Source of the DNA: CAVWDU01 sp963753815
Lineage (GTDB): Bacteria; Pseudomonadota; Gammaproteobacteria; Pseudomonadales; Halieaceae
Reading direction: 5' to 3'
Assembly: GCA_963753815.1 (NCBI GenBank)
Contig: CAVWDU010000002.1
Coordinates: 141,567-205,566, forward strand
DNA length: 64,000 nucleotides
The position numbers and the translations under genes are program-made. The notes beneath the pieces are model-generated. The model was not told the DNA's origin and did not search any database. It worked only from the letters and a program-made list of their open reading frames with translations. Of the stretch, positions 27,801-38,266 are shown piece after piece. Within the stretch, counting starts at the first letter, position 1; each line of letters opens with the position of its first letter.

Positions 27801-28413
27801 GGTCGGGGCGCCGCACCTCCAACCCTTGCTGCAGACCCTTGTGGACGGGAACACGCGCTGCTCGCCCTTGCCGCGTTGCTCACGTAGTACCGACTGCGCG
27901 ATCGCGTTCAATACCACGAAACGCTCCTTGCCATTCTTCGAGTAGTGCTCGGGCAGAATGAACAGTTCGTCATTTTGCTGCCAGCTCCAGCGCAATGAAC
28001 AGAGTTCCTGGCCCCACAGCCCGGTGTTGATCAGGAACAAAAACCGTCCTGGCCAACTCGGGCGTGGGTTCCGGCAGTAATAGGCGTCGTTCCTCCCAGC
28101 TGATCGTGTAGAGCTTGCAGCAGGGCCCTCGCTCGACTCGGAACAGCGGTGCCGTCTCGAGCCAGCTGAGACCCGTGTGGGCGTCGCGCCAGTAGCATGC
28201 GGCGAGGTTCTGAATGCGGCGCTCGACCGTGATGTAGCGGTTGATTGTGCCGGCGCTTCGGCCTTTCGCACGCTTAGGCTTGAGGAACGGTTCCATCGTG
28301 CCGCTATGAACCTGCTCGAGCCAGAGATGCCCTATGAAGGGGTCCAGTGCGCGCAGGGCTTGGGCGTCATTGTGCTCTGATCTCTTCCGCCTCTGCGAGG
28401 TCGCACGTGCCAA
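27795..28413 (-). pseudogene. Tyrosine integrase remnant, frameshifted and truncated
   Basis: The first part reads ALRALDPFIGHLWLEQVHSG, RSAGTINRYITVERRIQNLAACYWRDAHTGLSWLETAPLF and YTISWEERRLLLPE, the core-binding and early catalytic region of a site-specific integrase. At a run of five A (28039-28043) the frame breaks; it continues in another frame as FLINTGLWGQELCSLRWSWQ and NGKERFVVLNAIAQSVLREQRG. It then dissolves into the GC repeat, so the catalytic His-x-x-Arg and Tyr region is missing. The N-terminus begins at a TTG and may also be cut. It marks a dead integrative element. Confidence 0.8.
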
Positions 28414-28465
28414 TGTACTATCCAGTGTAGGAACTTGCTCGAATCATTCTCGGTTACGAGGCGGC

Positions 28466-28643
28466 ATGAGCAATACCATCATCCGCGCCCCGCGCCGTTA
28501 TCGTTTTCTAATCATGGAACAGCGCCGTCGAGGATGATCGCCTGTCCTGGGCGGCCAGAGGACTGCTGTGCTATCTGCTGTGCCGGCCGGATGACTTGGA
28601 AGGTGCTTGTCAATGATCTGCGCAAGCGGGCCTCGAAAGCATA
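28466..28643 (+). pseudogene. Remnant of an element-borne helix-turn-helix protein
   Basis: Three frames must be joined. The first is MSNTIIRAPRRYRFLIMEQ from ATG 28466; then AVEDDRLSWAARGLLCYLLCRPDD; then WKVLVNDLRKR. The combined pattern 'LSWAARGLLaYLLskPDDWkvlvnDL-KRg' is that of small winged-helix proteins often found on integrative elements beside such integrases. No copy of the later half is visible. Divergent from the integrase remnant. Confidence 0.6.
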
Positions 28644-29215
28644 AACTGCCAGGTGGCCATCTACACTTACCGGTAGAGAGAACACCGTGAAAGAACTGAA
28701 CTACCAATATTTACAACACTGCAAAACAATCGCGCCACCGGCGTGATCGAGGACCGCATGACGGTCTCCCGCTGGTGGACGCGGTATACGGGTTGAGATT
28801 TCTTTCAAAAAGCGGACACCGAGATAAATTTAACGGGCGGCAGGAGTCGAACCGGCAGGGATACTGACCGGGTCCTTCGGGTAGCCGGCAAGGTTGTTTT
28901 AACCGGGCCAACTGATCAACGTGCTGCGAGCAACAGCAGTTACTGGTAGGCCGCCTGCCTGGTGGCTGAAATCTGGCAGAACTGATTTCCTCGAAAGCGC
29001 AGTATCGGGGGTGTCGGCAGGGACCGGACAGATTCCGGATGCCCCAGGACTTGATCGGCGTCATGAGTCTCTTTCTTTTCCTGGCGAGACAATTAAAAAG
29101 TGGTGCAAATTCTCAACTGTACCCATATCGTACAGAAGTTAACCTGCTCGATGATAGCGATTAAACCCCGGTCTTTGTTTCGCCGGATAAAGCGTATTGA
29201 TTACAAGAGATTGCA
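28644..29215. other. Decayed element DNA with no intact gene
   Basis: About 570 bases before the P-type ATPase. A short plus-strand piece at 28687 (VKELNYQYLQHCKT) resembles the N-terminal 'LNYQLKQLC' segment of ICE integrase-like proteins but soon stops. A tRNA 3'-end-like sequence lies at 28836-28857. Otherwise nothing recognisable. Confidence 0.45.
28836..28857 (-). other. tRNA 3'-end-like sequence, possible attachment-site scar
   Basis: On the minus strand this reads GGTTCGACTCCTGCCGCCCG, which looks like the T-loop (GGTTCGA) through acceptor stem of a tRNA 3' end. The bases further 5' do not fold into a convincing whole tRNA and no CCA follows. Tyrosine integrases commonly use tRNA 3' ends, and integrase debris lies 420 bases away, so this could be an old att site. 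Weak evidence. Confidence 0.3.
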
Positions 29216-31947
29216 ATGAAAAAGACGGGCGCCGATTTGCCCCCGATATCATGGCACAAGTTGTCAACTGAAAATGCGCTAGAGCATCTCGGTACCTCGG
29301 CGGGTGGGCTCTCTCGTGCTGAAGCGGCGAGACGGCTCGCGGAATATGGCCCCAACCGTTTACCGGAACCCGCGCGGCGTGGCGCCTTCCTGCGCTTTTT
29401 GCTGCATTTCCATCACATCCTGATCTACGTGCTGCTTGGCTCCGCCGTGATTACAGCGATGCTCGGTCACTGGATCGACACCGGCGTGATTTTGGCCGTG
29501 GTGATCGCCAATGCCGCTATCGGCTTCATACAGGAAGGCAAGGCGGAGAAATCAATGGAAGCGATTCGTCATATGCTGGCGCCCCGCGCGAACGTGCTTC
29601 GCGATGGGGAAAGACACCGCATCGAAGGCGACGCGCTCGTTCCCGGCGACATTGTTTTGCTTGAGGCGGGGGACAAAGTGCCTGCCGATCTTCGCCTGCT
29701 GAGTGCGCATGGCATGTCATTACAGGAAGCCATCCTTACCGGCGAATCGGTGCCGGTCGAGAAAAATTCGCGACCGGTTGCAGAAGATGCGCCCCTGGGT
29801 GATCGATGGTGCATGGCATTTTCCGGGACTTTGGTGACGGCCGGCCAGGGCAGGGGAGTTGTCGTAGGCACCGGAAGCAGCACCGAAATCGGACGCATCA
29901 GCGGACTGCTTTCCGAGGTCGAAACGCTGACCACGCCGCTCGTTTCGCAAATGGGTGTTTTCGCCAAATGGCTGACAGTACTCATTTTGATTATCGCCGC
30001 GTTGTTGTTGGCTTATGGCTATTTCGTCGGCCACCACGAATTCAGAGAGATGTTCATGGCGGTGGTCGGGTTATCGGTCGCCGCGATCCCCGAAGGTTTA
30101 CCGGCTGTACTGACCATTACGCTGGCAATCGGCGTGCAGGTGATGGCGCGGCGCAACGCCATCGTACGACGTTTGCCCGCAATCGAGACGCTGGGATCGG
30201 TTTCCGTCATTTGCACCGACAAGACCGGTACGCTCACGCGCAACGAGATGATGGTGGCATCGGTGCTGACGAGTCGGCATTTTTTTGACCTGGGGGGTGA
30301 GGGCTATGCACCCAGAGGAATTCTAAAGCTGGAAGATGCGCAGGTGGCACCTTCCGAACATGCCGTGCTGGAGGAAATCGCCCGTACGGCAGCGCTCTGC
30401 AACGATGCCTTCCTGCGCGAGGTCGAAGGCGTATGGACGGTGGAAGGCGATCCGATGGAAGGAGCGCTACTCGCCTTCGCCGGGAAAATGGATGTGGATG
30501 TCCGTAAGGCGCAGGCCGAATGGACCCGCACCGACGCCATCCCGTTCGATTCCAGGCACCGTTTCATGGCGACACTCAATCACGACCATGAACATCATGC
30601 ATTTGTGTTCGTCAAAGGCGCGCCGGAACAGATACTCGCCATGTGCCGGGATCAGCGTGGCATGGATGGAAAGACGGAAGCGCTGGATGTCGACTACTGG
30701 CACGAGCAAGCCGAGACCATCGCTGCGCTCGGCCAACGCGTGCTCGCCTTTGCCGTGAAGCCGGTGAAGTCGGAACATACCGTGCTTGAACAAGGGGATG
30801 TAAAAGGCACGCTGACCCTGCTGGGCATGACGGGGATGATCGACCCGCCGCGTGCAGCAGCGATTTCGGCAGTCGAGGAGTGCCATGGCGCCGGCATACG
30901 CGTGAAAATGATTACCGGCGACCATGTGAAAACGGCCGCCGCCATCGCAAAACAGATCGGCTTGCAAAACCCGGAAAAGGTTTTGTCCGGAAACGATCTA
31001 GACGGCATGGATGACGCCGCGCTGCATCAGGCCGTTCTCGATTGTGACATCTTCGCCCGCACCAGCCCGGAGCATAAGCTGCGGCTGGTTACGGCGCTGC
31101 AATCGCATGGCATGATTGTGGCAATGACCGGGGATGGCGTGAACGATGCGCCCGCCCTGAAACGCGCGGACGCGGGAATCGCCATGGGCATGAAGGGCAG
31201 TGAAGCTGCCAAAGAAGCGGCGGAGTTGGTTCTGGCGGATGACAATTTCGTTTCCATTGCCGCCGCGGTGCGCGAAGGCCGTACCGTCTACGACAACATC
31301 AAGAAGGTCATCAGCTGGACGCTTCCCACCAACGCAGGCGAAGCGATGACCATCATCGTGGCGTTGCTGGCGGGGATGACGCTGCCGATAACGCCGGTAC
31401 AGATTTTATGGGTCAATCTTATAACGGCGGTAACACTGGGCATCGCACTGGCGTTCGAACCGACGGAGGAGAATACGATGCGCCGGCCACCGCGCCCGCG
31501 GGATGAACCGCTGCTAACCGGCGGGCTCATCTGGCATATCTGCTCGTATCGTTACTGTTCCTTTGTGGCGTGTTCGGCATGTATCACTATGCCGTCGATC
31601 AGGGCTATTCGGTGGGACTCGCCCGCACGATTGCGCTGAATACGCTGGTCGTAATGGAAATATTTCACCTATTCTTTATCCGCAATATCTACGGCACCTC
31701 TCTGACCTGGCAGGCCGTGCGCGGTACCCGAATCGTCTGGACGGTGGTCATCATCATTTCCGTCGCCCAATGCGCCATTACCTATGTTCCGTTGCTGCAG
31801 GCAGTATTCGCCACGGAGCCCATCCCGTTTTGGGATGGCGTGCTGATCGTCGGTGTCGGCGTGGCACTGTTTGCGATCATCGAGACCGAAAAACAGATTC
31901 GTCTTCGGTTATCTCGAACCGTGACGGACGACCATGCCCGGTCTTAG
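29216..31947 (+). CDS. P2-type cation-transporting ATPase with a 3' frameshift
   Basis: Calcium- or monovalent-cation-pump-like P-type ATPase. Actuator motif LTGESVPVEKN, M4 motif AIPEGLPAVLTITLAIG, phosphorylation site ICTDKTGTLTRNEM, nucleotide site VKGAPEQ and hinge MTGDGVNDAPALKRADAG are intact. The N-terminal cation-ATPase domain starts near LSTENALEHLGTSAGGLSRA. The frame runs to 31639, but after GGLIWHI (about 31540) the sequence makes sense only one frame over (LVSLLFLCGVFGMYHYAVDQGY...NTLVVMEIFHLFFIRNIYG), ending at 31947. One base is lost or two gained. The joined protein would be ~910 aa, normal for the family; without repair the last membrane helices are missing. Confidence 0.88.
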
Positions 31948-33631
31948 CCTGATCCACGCGTCGCCGTTTTACGAGCTTACCGCCCTCATTGCCCTGGCCG
32001 CAGTGATCGGTTCGCTGGGCTTGTTGCTTCGCCAGCCGATGATCGTCAGCTTTATCGCGGTCGGCGTTCTGGCAGGCCCGTCCGCGCTCGGAATCGTTCA
32101 ATCCTATGAACATATCGAACTGCTGGCCGAACTGGGCATTGCCGTGCTGCTGTTCCTGGTCGGCCTCAAGCTGGATTTGAAACTGATCCGCTCCCTGGGG
32201 CCCGTGGCGCTGGCCACGGGGATAGGACAGGTAACTTTTACCTCGGTGACCGGCTTTCTCATCGGGCTTGCGCTGGGGCTCGATAAAGTCACCTCACTCT
32301 ATGTCGCCGTAGCGCTGACATTCTCCAGCACCATCATCATTGTCAAACTGCTTACAGATAAACGGGAAGTCGATTCCCTGCATGGCAGGATCGCCATCGG
32401 CTTTCTGATCGTACAGGATCTCGTCGTCGTGCTGGCGATGATGGCCCTGTCCGCCCTGGGCGCGGGCGCACCGGAAGAGACCGGCGGTTCAGTGTTCATG
32501 CAGACAGGCACGATAGTGTTCTATGGCGTTTTGATGCTGAGCTTTATCCTGATATTTATCCGATACCTGGCAACACCGCTGGTCAGCCGGATTGCGTATT
32601 CCCAGGAACTGCTGATCATTTTTGCTATCGGGTGGGCGGCGCTGCTGGCAGCCATTGGCAGTGAGCTCGGCTTCAGCAAGGAGTTGGGCGGCTTGCTCGC
32701 CGGAATTTCGCTGGCTTCCACGCCCTTCCGCGAAGCCATCGTCGCGCGGCTTTCGTCCCTGCGGGATTTTCTGCTGTTGTTTTTCTTCATTGCGCTGGGC
32801 TCGCAGCTCGATCCTGGCTTGCTCGGCGCACAAATCTCTCCTGCGCTGGTGTTCTCCGTCTTTGTCCTCATCGGCAACCCGCTGATCGTGATGATCATCA
32901 TGGGCATGATGGGCTACCGCAAACGGACCGGTTTCCTGGCCGGTCTGACCGTCGCCCAGATCAGTGAGTTTTCGCTTATCTTTATGACGATGGGCCTGAC
33001 GCTGGGGCATGTCTCGGCGGAGTCGCTGGGGCTGGTAACGCTGGTCGGGCTGATTACGATTTCCCTGTCGGTGTACATGATTACCCATTCCCACCGCCTT
33101 TACAGCGGGCTGCAGCCCTGGCTCGGTTTATTCGAGCGCCAAGAGCCCTACCGCGAGGAAAATCTCGAACGGCAAAAAATTGAGCAACAGGGATACGATG
33201 TCATCCTCTTTGGTCTGGGTCGCTACGGCAAGGCCATCGCTCACTATTTGCAGAAGCAGGGTTTCAGCTTGTTGGCGGTTGATTTCAATCCTGATGAAAT
33301 CCGGGGTTGGCGTGCCCAGGGTCACCAGGCGGTTTACGGGGACGCGAGCGATCCGGCATTTATCGCCAGCCTGCCGCTCGGCGGCGTCAAGTGGGTTGTC
33401 TCCGCCATGCCCCAGTACGATATCGGGGTCACGCATGAGGATCCGCGTCTCATTCTCCTGGAAGGGCTTAAACAACAACGGTACAGCGCCGGCATCGCAA
33501 TATCTACGCAACACCTTCACGATCAGCAGATTCTCAAGGAGAAGGGGGCCACCCTGATCCTGCTCCCATTTTACGATGCCGCTGAACAGGCTGTGGTGCG
33601 GTTGAAAGAGAAACTCGCCGCTGGTTCTTAG
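31934..33631 (+). CDS. CPA2-type potassium/sodium:proton antiporter with RCK_N domain
   Basis: 565 aa. Twelve or so hydrophobic helices with the CPA2 pattern (VSFIAVGVLAGPSALGIVQS, LLAELGIAVLLFLVGLKLDL, TFSSTIIIVKLLTDKREVDS, GFLIVQDLVVVLAM). The cytoplasmic C-terminus is a TrkA-N/RCK Rossmann domain: VILFGLGRYGKAIAHYLQKQ, then VDFNPDEIRGW and YGDASDPAFI, which binds NAD(H) to gate transport. The RCK_C part is absent. ATG 31934 overlaps the (frame-corrected) end of the ATPase by 14 bases, so the two are an operon. Confidence 0.92.
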   Translation: MPGLSLIHASPFYELTALIALAAVIGSLGLLLRQPMIVSFIAVGVLAGPSALGIVQSYEHIELLAELGIAVLLFLVGLKLDLKLIRSLGPVALATGIGQVTFTSVTGFLIGLALGLDKVTSLYVAVALTFSSTIIIVKLLTDKREVDSLHGRIAIGFLIVQDLVVVLAMMALSALGAGAPEETGGSVFMQTGTIVFYGVLMLSFILIFIRYLATPLVSRIAYSQELLIIFAIGWAALLAAIGSELGFSKELGGLLAGISLASTPFREAIVARLSSLRDFLLLFFFIALGSQLDPGLLGAQISPALVFSVFVLIGNPLIVMIIMGMMGYRKRTGFLAGLTVAQISEFSLIFMTMGLTLGHVSAESLGLVTLVGLITISLSVYMITHSHRLYSGLQPWLGLFERQEPYREENLERQKIEQQGYDVILFGLGRYGKAIAHYLQKQGFSLLAVDFNPDEIRGWRAQGHQAVYGDASDPAFIASLPLGGVKWVVSAMPQYDIGVTHEDPRLILLEGLKQQRYSAGIAISTQHLHDQQILKEKGATLILLPFYDAAEQAVVRLKEKLAAGS

Positions 33632-33734
33632 AGTTTAATCGACAGCTATTCCGTTGGCAGACACCCAGCGAGTCCAGGTAGGAGGCAATCGACCCATAAA
33701 CACACACCCGGCAACAGATGATATATTGGCCTCG

Positions 33735-36356
33735 TCACTCTCTGTAGATGAGGCCCCGCCGCACGAGCCACTTCTCAACTTCAACCACCAGCAGGACCGT
33801 CGACGCGAGCACCAGGCAGACTGCCAGGTCATACAGCGGCAGCGGCCGGGTGTGGAAAACAAGGTTCAGCGCCGGCACGTAGATCACCGCCAGTTGCAGT
33901 AACAGGGTGAGCAACACGGCGAACAGCATGGGCAGATTGGTGAACAGGCCTATACGCAGCAGGGAAGCGGTCTGCGATCGTACCGCCAGCGAATGAAACA
34001 ACTGGGATACCGTGAGAACGGTGAAGACCACCGTCTGCCAGTGGGCGGCGTCCCGATTCATCGCCCAGGCCATCGCAGCGATGGAAATACCGGCGATGTA
34101 CAGGCCGACCCAGATGATGTGCTGCCACATACCGTGGGCGAATATACTCTCTTTCGGCGGTCGCGGCGGGCGGCTCATGATCCCGGGCTCTGCAGGCTCG
34201 GCGCTGAAGGCGAGTCCCGGCAGCCCGTCGGTCACCAGGTTGATCCACAGGATATGAATGGGCAGCAGGGGGATGGGCAGGCCCATGAAAGGCGCCAGCA
34301 ACAGGGTCCAGATCTCCCCGGAGTTGGAACTCATGGTGTCCTTGATGAACTTGCAGATATTGTCGAAGATCGATCGCCCCTCGCGCACCGCCTTGACGAT
34401 GGTGGCAAAGTCATCGTCCAGCAGCACCATGTCCGAGGCTTCCCGCGCCACGTCCGTGCCCTTCTGACCCATGGCGATACCGATGCCGGCGCGTTTCAGG
34501 GCGGGCGCATCGTTGACCCCGTCACCGGTCATGGCAACGAACTCGCCCCGCTCCTGCAGCGCCTTGACGATGCGCAGCTTCTGCTCCGGTGTGACCCGGG
34601 CGAACACCCGTGTGGTTTCCATCGCACGGGAGCAGGCCTGGTCGTCCAGTACTGCCAACTGCTCACCACTCAGTACGGCGTTTTCGTCGTCGGTAATACC
34701 CAGGCGCAGGGCAATGGCCATCGCGGTCCCGGGGTGGTCGCCCGTAATCATCATGGGCTTGATGCCCGCCGTCAGGCAGTCCGCCACTGCTCCCGGCACT
34801 TCCTCACGCGGCGGATCTATGAGGGCAACCAGCCCGAGAAACTGGAGATCCCGCTCCACAGACTGTTCGTCCAGCGGCTCTGGCATTGCACGCTAATTCG
34901 CGCCGGGCGACCGCCAGCACCCGATAGCCCTCCCGGGCCAGCGCGCTGCGCTTCCTCCAGTACCTTTGCGGCCGAAAACGCGCTCTCGCCGTCGCCGCAG
35001 GATGGAAGTGCACAGCGGCAGCAGTTGCTCCGGCGCGCCTTTGACGTAGGCGACGGCATGGCCGTCAGTCTGGTGCAGCGTGGACATCCGCTTGCGTTCA
35101 CTGTCGAAGGGCAGAGCAGCCACTCTTGGCAACTGCTCTTCTATTGAGCCTTTGTCGAAACCGGCATCGAGGGCCGCCTGGTAGAGCGCCAGTTCGGTGG
35201 GCTCACCCACAGGCGTCCCCTCCTCCTGCGTCACGTCGTTGTTCAAGGCCAGGGCGTACCCGAACTGCGTCTCGCATTCGTCAGCACCTTCCGCCCGCAG
35301 CGAGTCGCGCCGCTTCCCGGCCAGGTAAAACACCTCGGCAGTCATTTGATTCAGGGTCAGGGTTCCAGTTTTGTCCGCGCAGATACAGGTGACGGAACCC
35401 AGGGTTTCCACGGCGGGCAGGTTACGTATCAGGGCATTGTGGCGCGTGAGCTTGCGGGCACCCAGGGCCAGGGACACGGTGATTACCGCGGGCAGCGCTT
35501 CCGGGATGGCGGCCACCGCCAGGCTGACGGCGGTGAGGAACATGAGCAGTGTGGGCTGGCCCTGCAGCAATCCGGCGGCGAAGACGATGGCGCAGATGCC
35601 CAATACCGACAGGGCCAAATAACGCCCGAACCGGGTGAGCCTCTGTTGCAGTGGCGTCTTTACGCCAGGTTCATTCTGCAATAGCGCGGCAATTCGGCCC
35701 ATCTCCGTGGCCGGCCCCGTGGCCACGACCAGGCCGGTCGCGGTGCCGTTGGTGACCAGGCTGCTTCTGAACGCCATGTTCAACTGGTCTGCAGGCTGCA
35801 GATCGTCAACATCCAGGACATCAACCTGCTTGGATACGGGAGTGGATTCACCGGTAAGAGCCGATTCGTCGACCTGCAAGTCCTCGGCATCCAGAAGCCG
35901 CAGATCGGCGGGCACGGTATTCCCGGCCTCCAGCAGCACCACGTCCCCGGGCACCAGCACCTTCGCACTGACGGTATGAGGCTGTCCTTCGCGCAACACC
36001 CGCGCGTCAAGCGCCGCCATCTCCCGCAACGCTGCGATGGCCCGCTCCGCGCGGAACTCCTGAATCGACCCTACCGTGGCGTTGAGAAAAACGATAACCA
36101 GGATAGCGATGGTGTCCGCGGGATCTCCGATCACCCCGGACACCAGTGCCGCGGCGAGCAGAACGATGATCATGAAATCCTGGAACTGGGACAAAAGCAG
36201 CGCCAGTGGAGAGCGGCGCTTCTTCTCCGGGATGGCGTTCGGCCCGTATTGCTCGAGCCGGCGGGCCGCCTCGTCACTGCTCAGCCCCGTTCCGGCAGAC
36301 TCCAACTGCCGCAGGACCTCGGAATTCTCGCTCTTGTGCCACGCTGGCAAAGCCAC
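33735..36356 (-). CDS. P2-type cation-transporting ATPase with clustered frameshifts
   Basis: Second pump of the island, on the opposite strand. The 5' frame (36356-34893) carries LTGESTPVSK, PEALPAVITVSLALGARKL, ICADKTGTLTLNQM and YVKGAPEQLLPLC. The 3' frame (34886-33735) carries IDPPREEVPGAVADCL, MTGDGVNDAPALKRAGIG and the C-terminal helices. Both frames are the same phase, but the ~130 bases between them need two other phases: DGESAFSAAKVLEEAQR, then LAREGYRVLAVARRELACNA. Three single-base breaks therefore lie between 34880 and 35010 and net to zero. All catalytic motifs are present, so a repaired protein (~873 aa) would be functional. Downstream gene of the DUF211-VIT-ATPase operon. Confidence 0.85.
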
Positions 36357-36360
36357 CTGC

Positions 36361-36942
36361 CTATCCCGTGAAAAAGTAGATAAGGAAGACCGTCAAGGCC
36401 GCTATCGCCACTGTCCGGGCACCACTGCGCACCCAGGAGATATCGGCGATCCGGCCCAGCAGGATACCCAGCACAAATATCACTGCTGCTGCGATGCTGA
36501 CTGACAGGTAAAGCGGGGGCGCTGGCAGGAGCACCCCACTCCGTGCTAACCACAACGGTGTAATGATCAGCAGTGAGATCAGCAGTGGCGACCCGCCGTT
36601 CACAAGGGCCACCAGCAGCGGTACCCAGCGAGCAGCCTGGCCGTGCGCCGAATTTCCGAGGTCGGCAAGCATTGCTTCCTCCAGTTCACGCAGCTCGCGT
36701 TTGCGCTCCGCCACCTCACTGACCCAGGCGCTACTGATGCCGCTCATACCGAGAGCAATCGCTGCCGCCACGCAGGCGTTGATGATCACGTCCAGCTCAG
36801 TTGAGTTACTCACTACGAAACCGATAATCAGGCCAAGCATGGTCAGGGCGCCATCGAAGCCGTTAACCACCAGGTAGCGCCGCAGGATGCCCCTGGAATC
36901 GGAGAGTGACAGCAGGCGACTGTAGCGCCCGAGCAGGCCCAC
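36361..36942 (-). CDS. VIT/Ccc1-like membrane transporter
   Basis: 193 aa with about five hydrophobic helices. The N-terminal RRYLVVNGFDGALTMLGLII helix with its Asp-Gly pair resembles the first helix of vacuolar iron transporter/nodulin-21 proteins, and the cytoplasmic ERKRELRELEEAMLAD segment matches their acidic metal-binding loop. These export Fe2+ or Mn2+. It sits 6 bases after the DUF211 gene and 4 bases before the ATPase, so the three are cotranscribed and probably share a divalent-metal role (inference). Confidence 0.7.
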   Translation of the reverse strand: MGLLGRYSRLLSLSDSRGILRRYLVVNGFDGALTMLGLIIGFVVSNSTELDVIINACVAAAIALGMSGISSAWVSEVAERKRELRELEEAMLADLGNSAHGQAARWVPLLVALVNGGSPLLISLLIITPLWLARSGVLLPAPPLYLSVSIAAAVIFVLGILLGRIADISWVRSGARTVAIAALTVFLIYFFTG

Positions 36943-36948
36943 GCTCGA

Positions 36949-37218
36949 TTATTCCTCGTCCTGTTCGTTAAGCACTTCCACCTGGTCAACGCTGTGTACC
37001 GACCCGCCCATCCCGGCGATCGCCTCTTCGATAGGACCCAGGTCAATGGCTTCGCCGCAAATCTCCAGTTGCAGCGTCTGCGTGTTGTCGTCCATTTCTT
37101 CCAGGCTCAGAGACACACGGTATCCCGGCTTCAGTTTGGCAAGTTCCTTGCAGAAAGCCAGCGCATCGGGCTGGTGGGGTTTCAGAATATCGAGCACGAG
37201 CCGTTTTACTGTAATCAT
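36949..37218 (-). CDS. DUF211 family small protein
   Basis: 89-aa alpha/beta protein starting MITVKRLVLDILKPHQPDAL and containing YRVSLSLEEMDDNTQTLQLE and DLGPIEEAIAGMGGSVHSVDQVEV. This ferredoxin-like fold with 'RLVLDvLKPH' start matches DUF211, best known in archaea and in bacteria next to VIT-type transporters; function unknown, a metal-sensing or ring-forming role has been suggested by fold only. ATG 37218 fits the family start better than 37257. First gene of the operon. Confidence 0.8.
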   Translation of the reverse strand: MITVKRLVLDILKPHQPDALAFCKELAKLKPGYRVSLSLEEMDDNTQTLQLEICGEAIDLGPIEEAIAGMGGSVHSVDQVEVLNEQDEE

Positions 37219-37427
37219 GATGAAGTTTTCCCAGTTGGAGGTTCGATTATAAGGCACGGGGTCGCGAGGGGGTGTATGGACCGTTTTTAATCAGGCACGG
37301 TCGTTGCCCGTCATGCCCACATAGCCCGCTCGAGGATTCCCCTCACCGTGTCCGCGCATCGCGTTCCCAATGCAGTGTGTACTGCTGGCTATCACCTCAT
37401 AATGCACCTCCTGACCGCCACTGTGTA

Positions 37428-38266
37428 TCAGGCTTCCGGTGTCACCTGTTGACCGATAGCCCAAATGTATCCCGCGAGTTCGCGAGCCGTCGACACGCAG
37501 ACCGTGTTCTGGTGCAGCCCACGAGCCCGTAGGCGGCGGAAGCGGTGACATAAACGCAGCTCTGAGCCTGCCAGGCAATGTCGCGGACAGCCGCCGGCTG
37601 GCCCTCCTGGCGCACCTGCAGGACGCGACTGATTCGGGGGGTAAACCGGTAGCTCCAGGTCGCCTCAACCAGTATCCGGCGCGCGTGGCTGTTCCCGGTT
37701 TTAGTGATACTCCCCAAGCGGCGCGATGGACCGCTGGAGTGTTCGCTGGGCACCAGCCCCAAATACCCCATTAACTCACGGGGTCGGGCGAAGCGGCGCA
37801 GATGCCCGAGTTCGGCGACCAGGGTCGAAGCCGCCACCCGGTCCAGACCACGCATCGTCTTCAGTGCCAATACCAGCGGCCGCATTCGCCACTGCTCGAC
37901 CTGTTGCGCCAGGGCCTCGGTCAGGCGGTCAACACGCGCCTGACTCTCCGCCACCGCCCGCCGGTACTCTGTGAAGGCGATATTCTGCGCTGGGTGCTCG
38001 AAGGTCAGTGTCGAAAGATACCGTTCGTGGGCCGCCGTCCAGGAGGTCTTCCCTGAATACCGAAGGCCGTGGCGCAGTAACAGCGCCTTGAGCTGCTGGC
38101 GTGCCTTCAGCCGTGCCCTGACCGCGTCTATCCTTGCCCGCGACAAGTCCCTGATCGCCTCATCGCGTGCGTAGCGTGGTTTCGACCGTCCGGCAGCGGC
38201 GTAGCTGATCGACGTGGATGTCGCGTGGACATCTAATCCAACAAAACCCGTGATAGACTCATACAT
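37428..38266 (-). pseudogene. IS110-family transposase, internally deleted and frameshifted
   Basis: It starts at ATG 38266 (AGGAGGCAGGCC upstream) with ITGFVGLDVHATSTSISYAA, the first catalytic Asp of the DEDD domain. After GRSKPRY it jumps straight to ARDEAIRDLSRARIDAVRAR. About 80-90 residues that normally hold the rest of the catalytic core (YEAGP... KTDRRDA) are missing in frame. The C-terminal Tnp domain is good (KTMRGLDRVAASTLVAELG, GYLGLVPSEHSSG, TKTGNSHARRILVEATWSYR). Near 37563 the frame breaks; in the other phase it continues LRLCHRFRRLRARG...TARELAGYIWAIGQ to TGA 37428. Inactive; element ends not identified. Confidence 0.85.
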
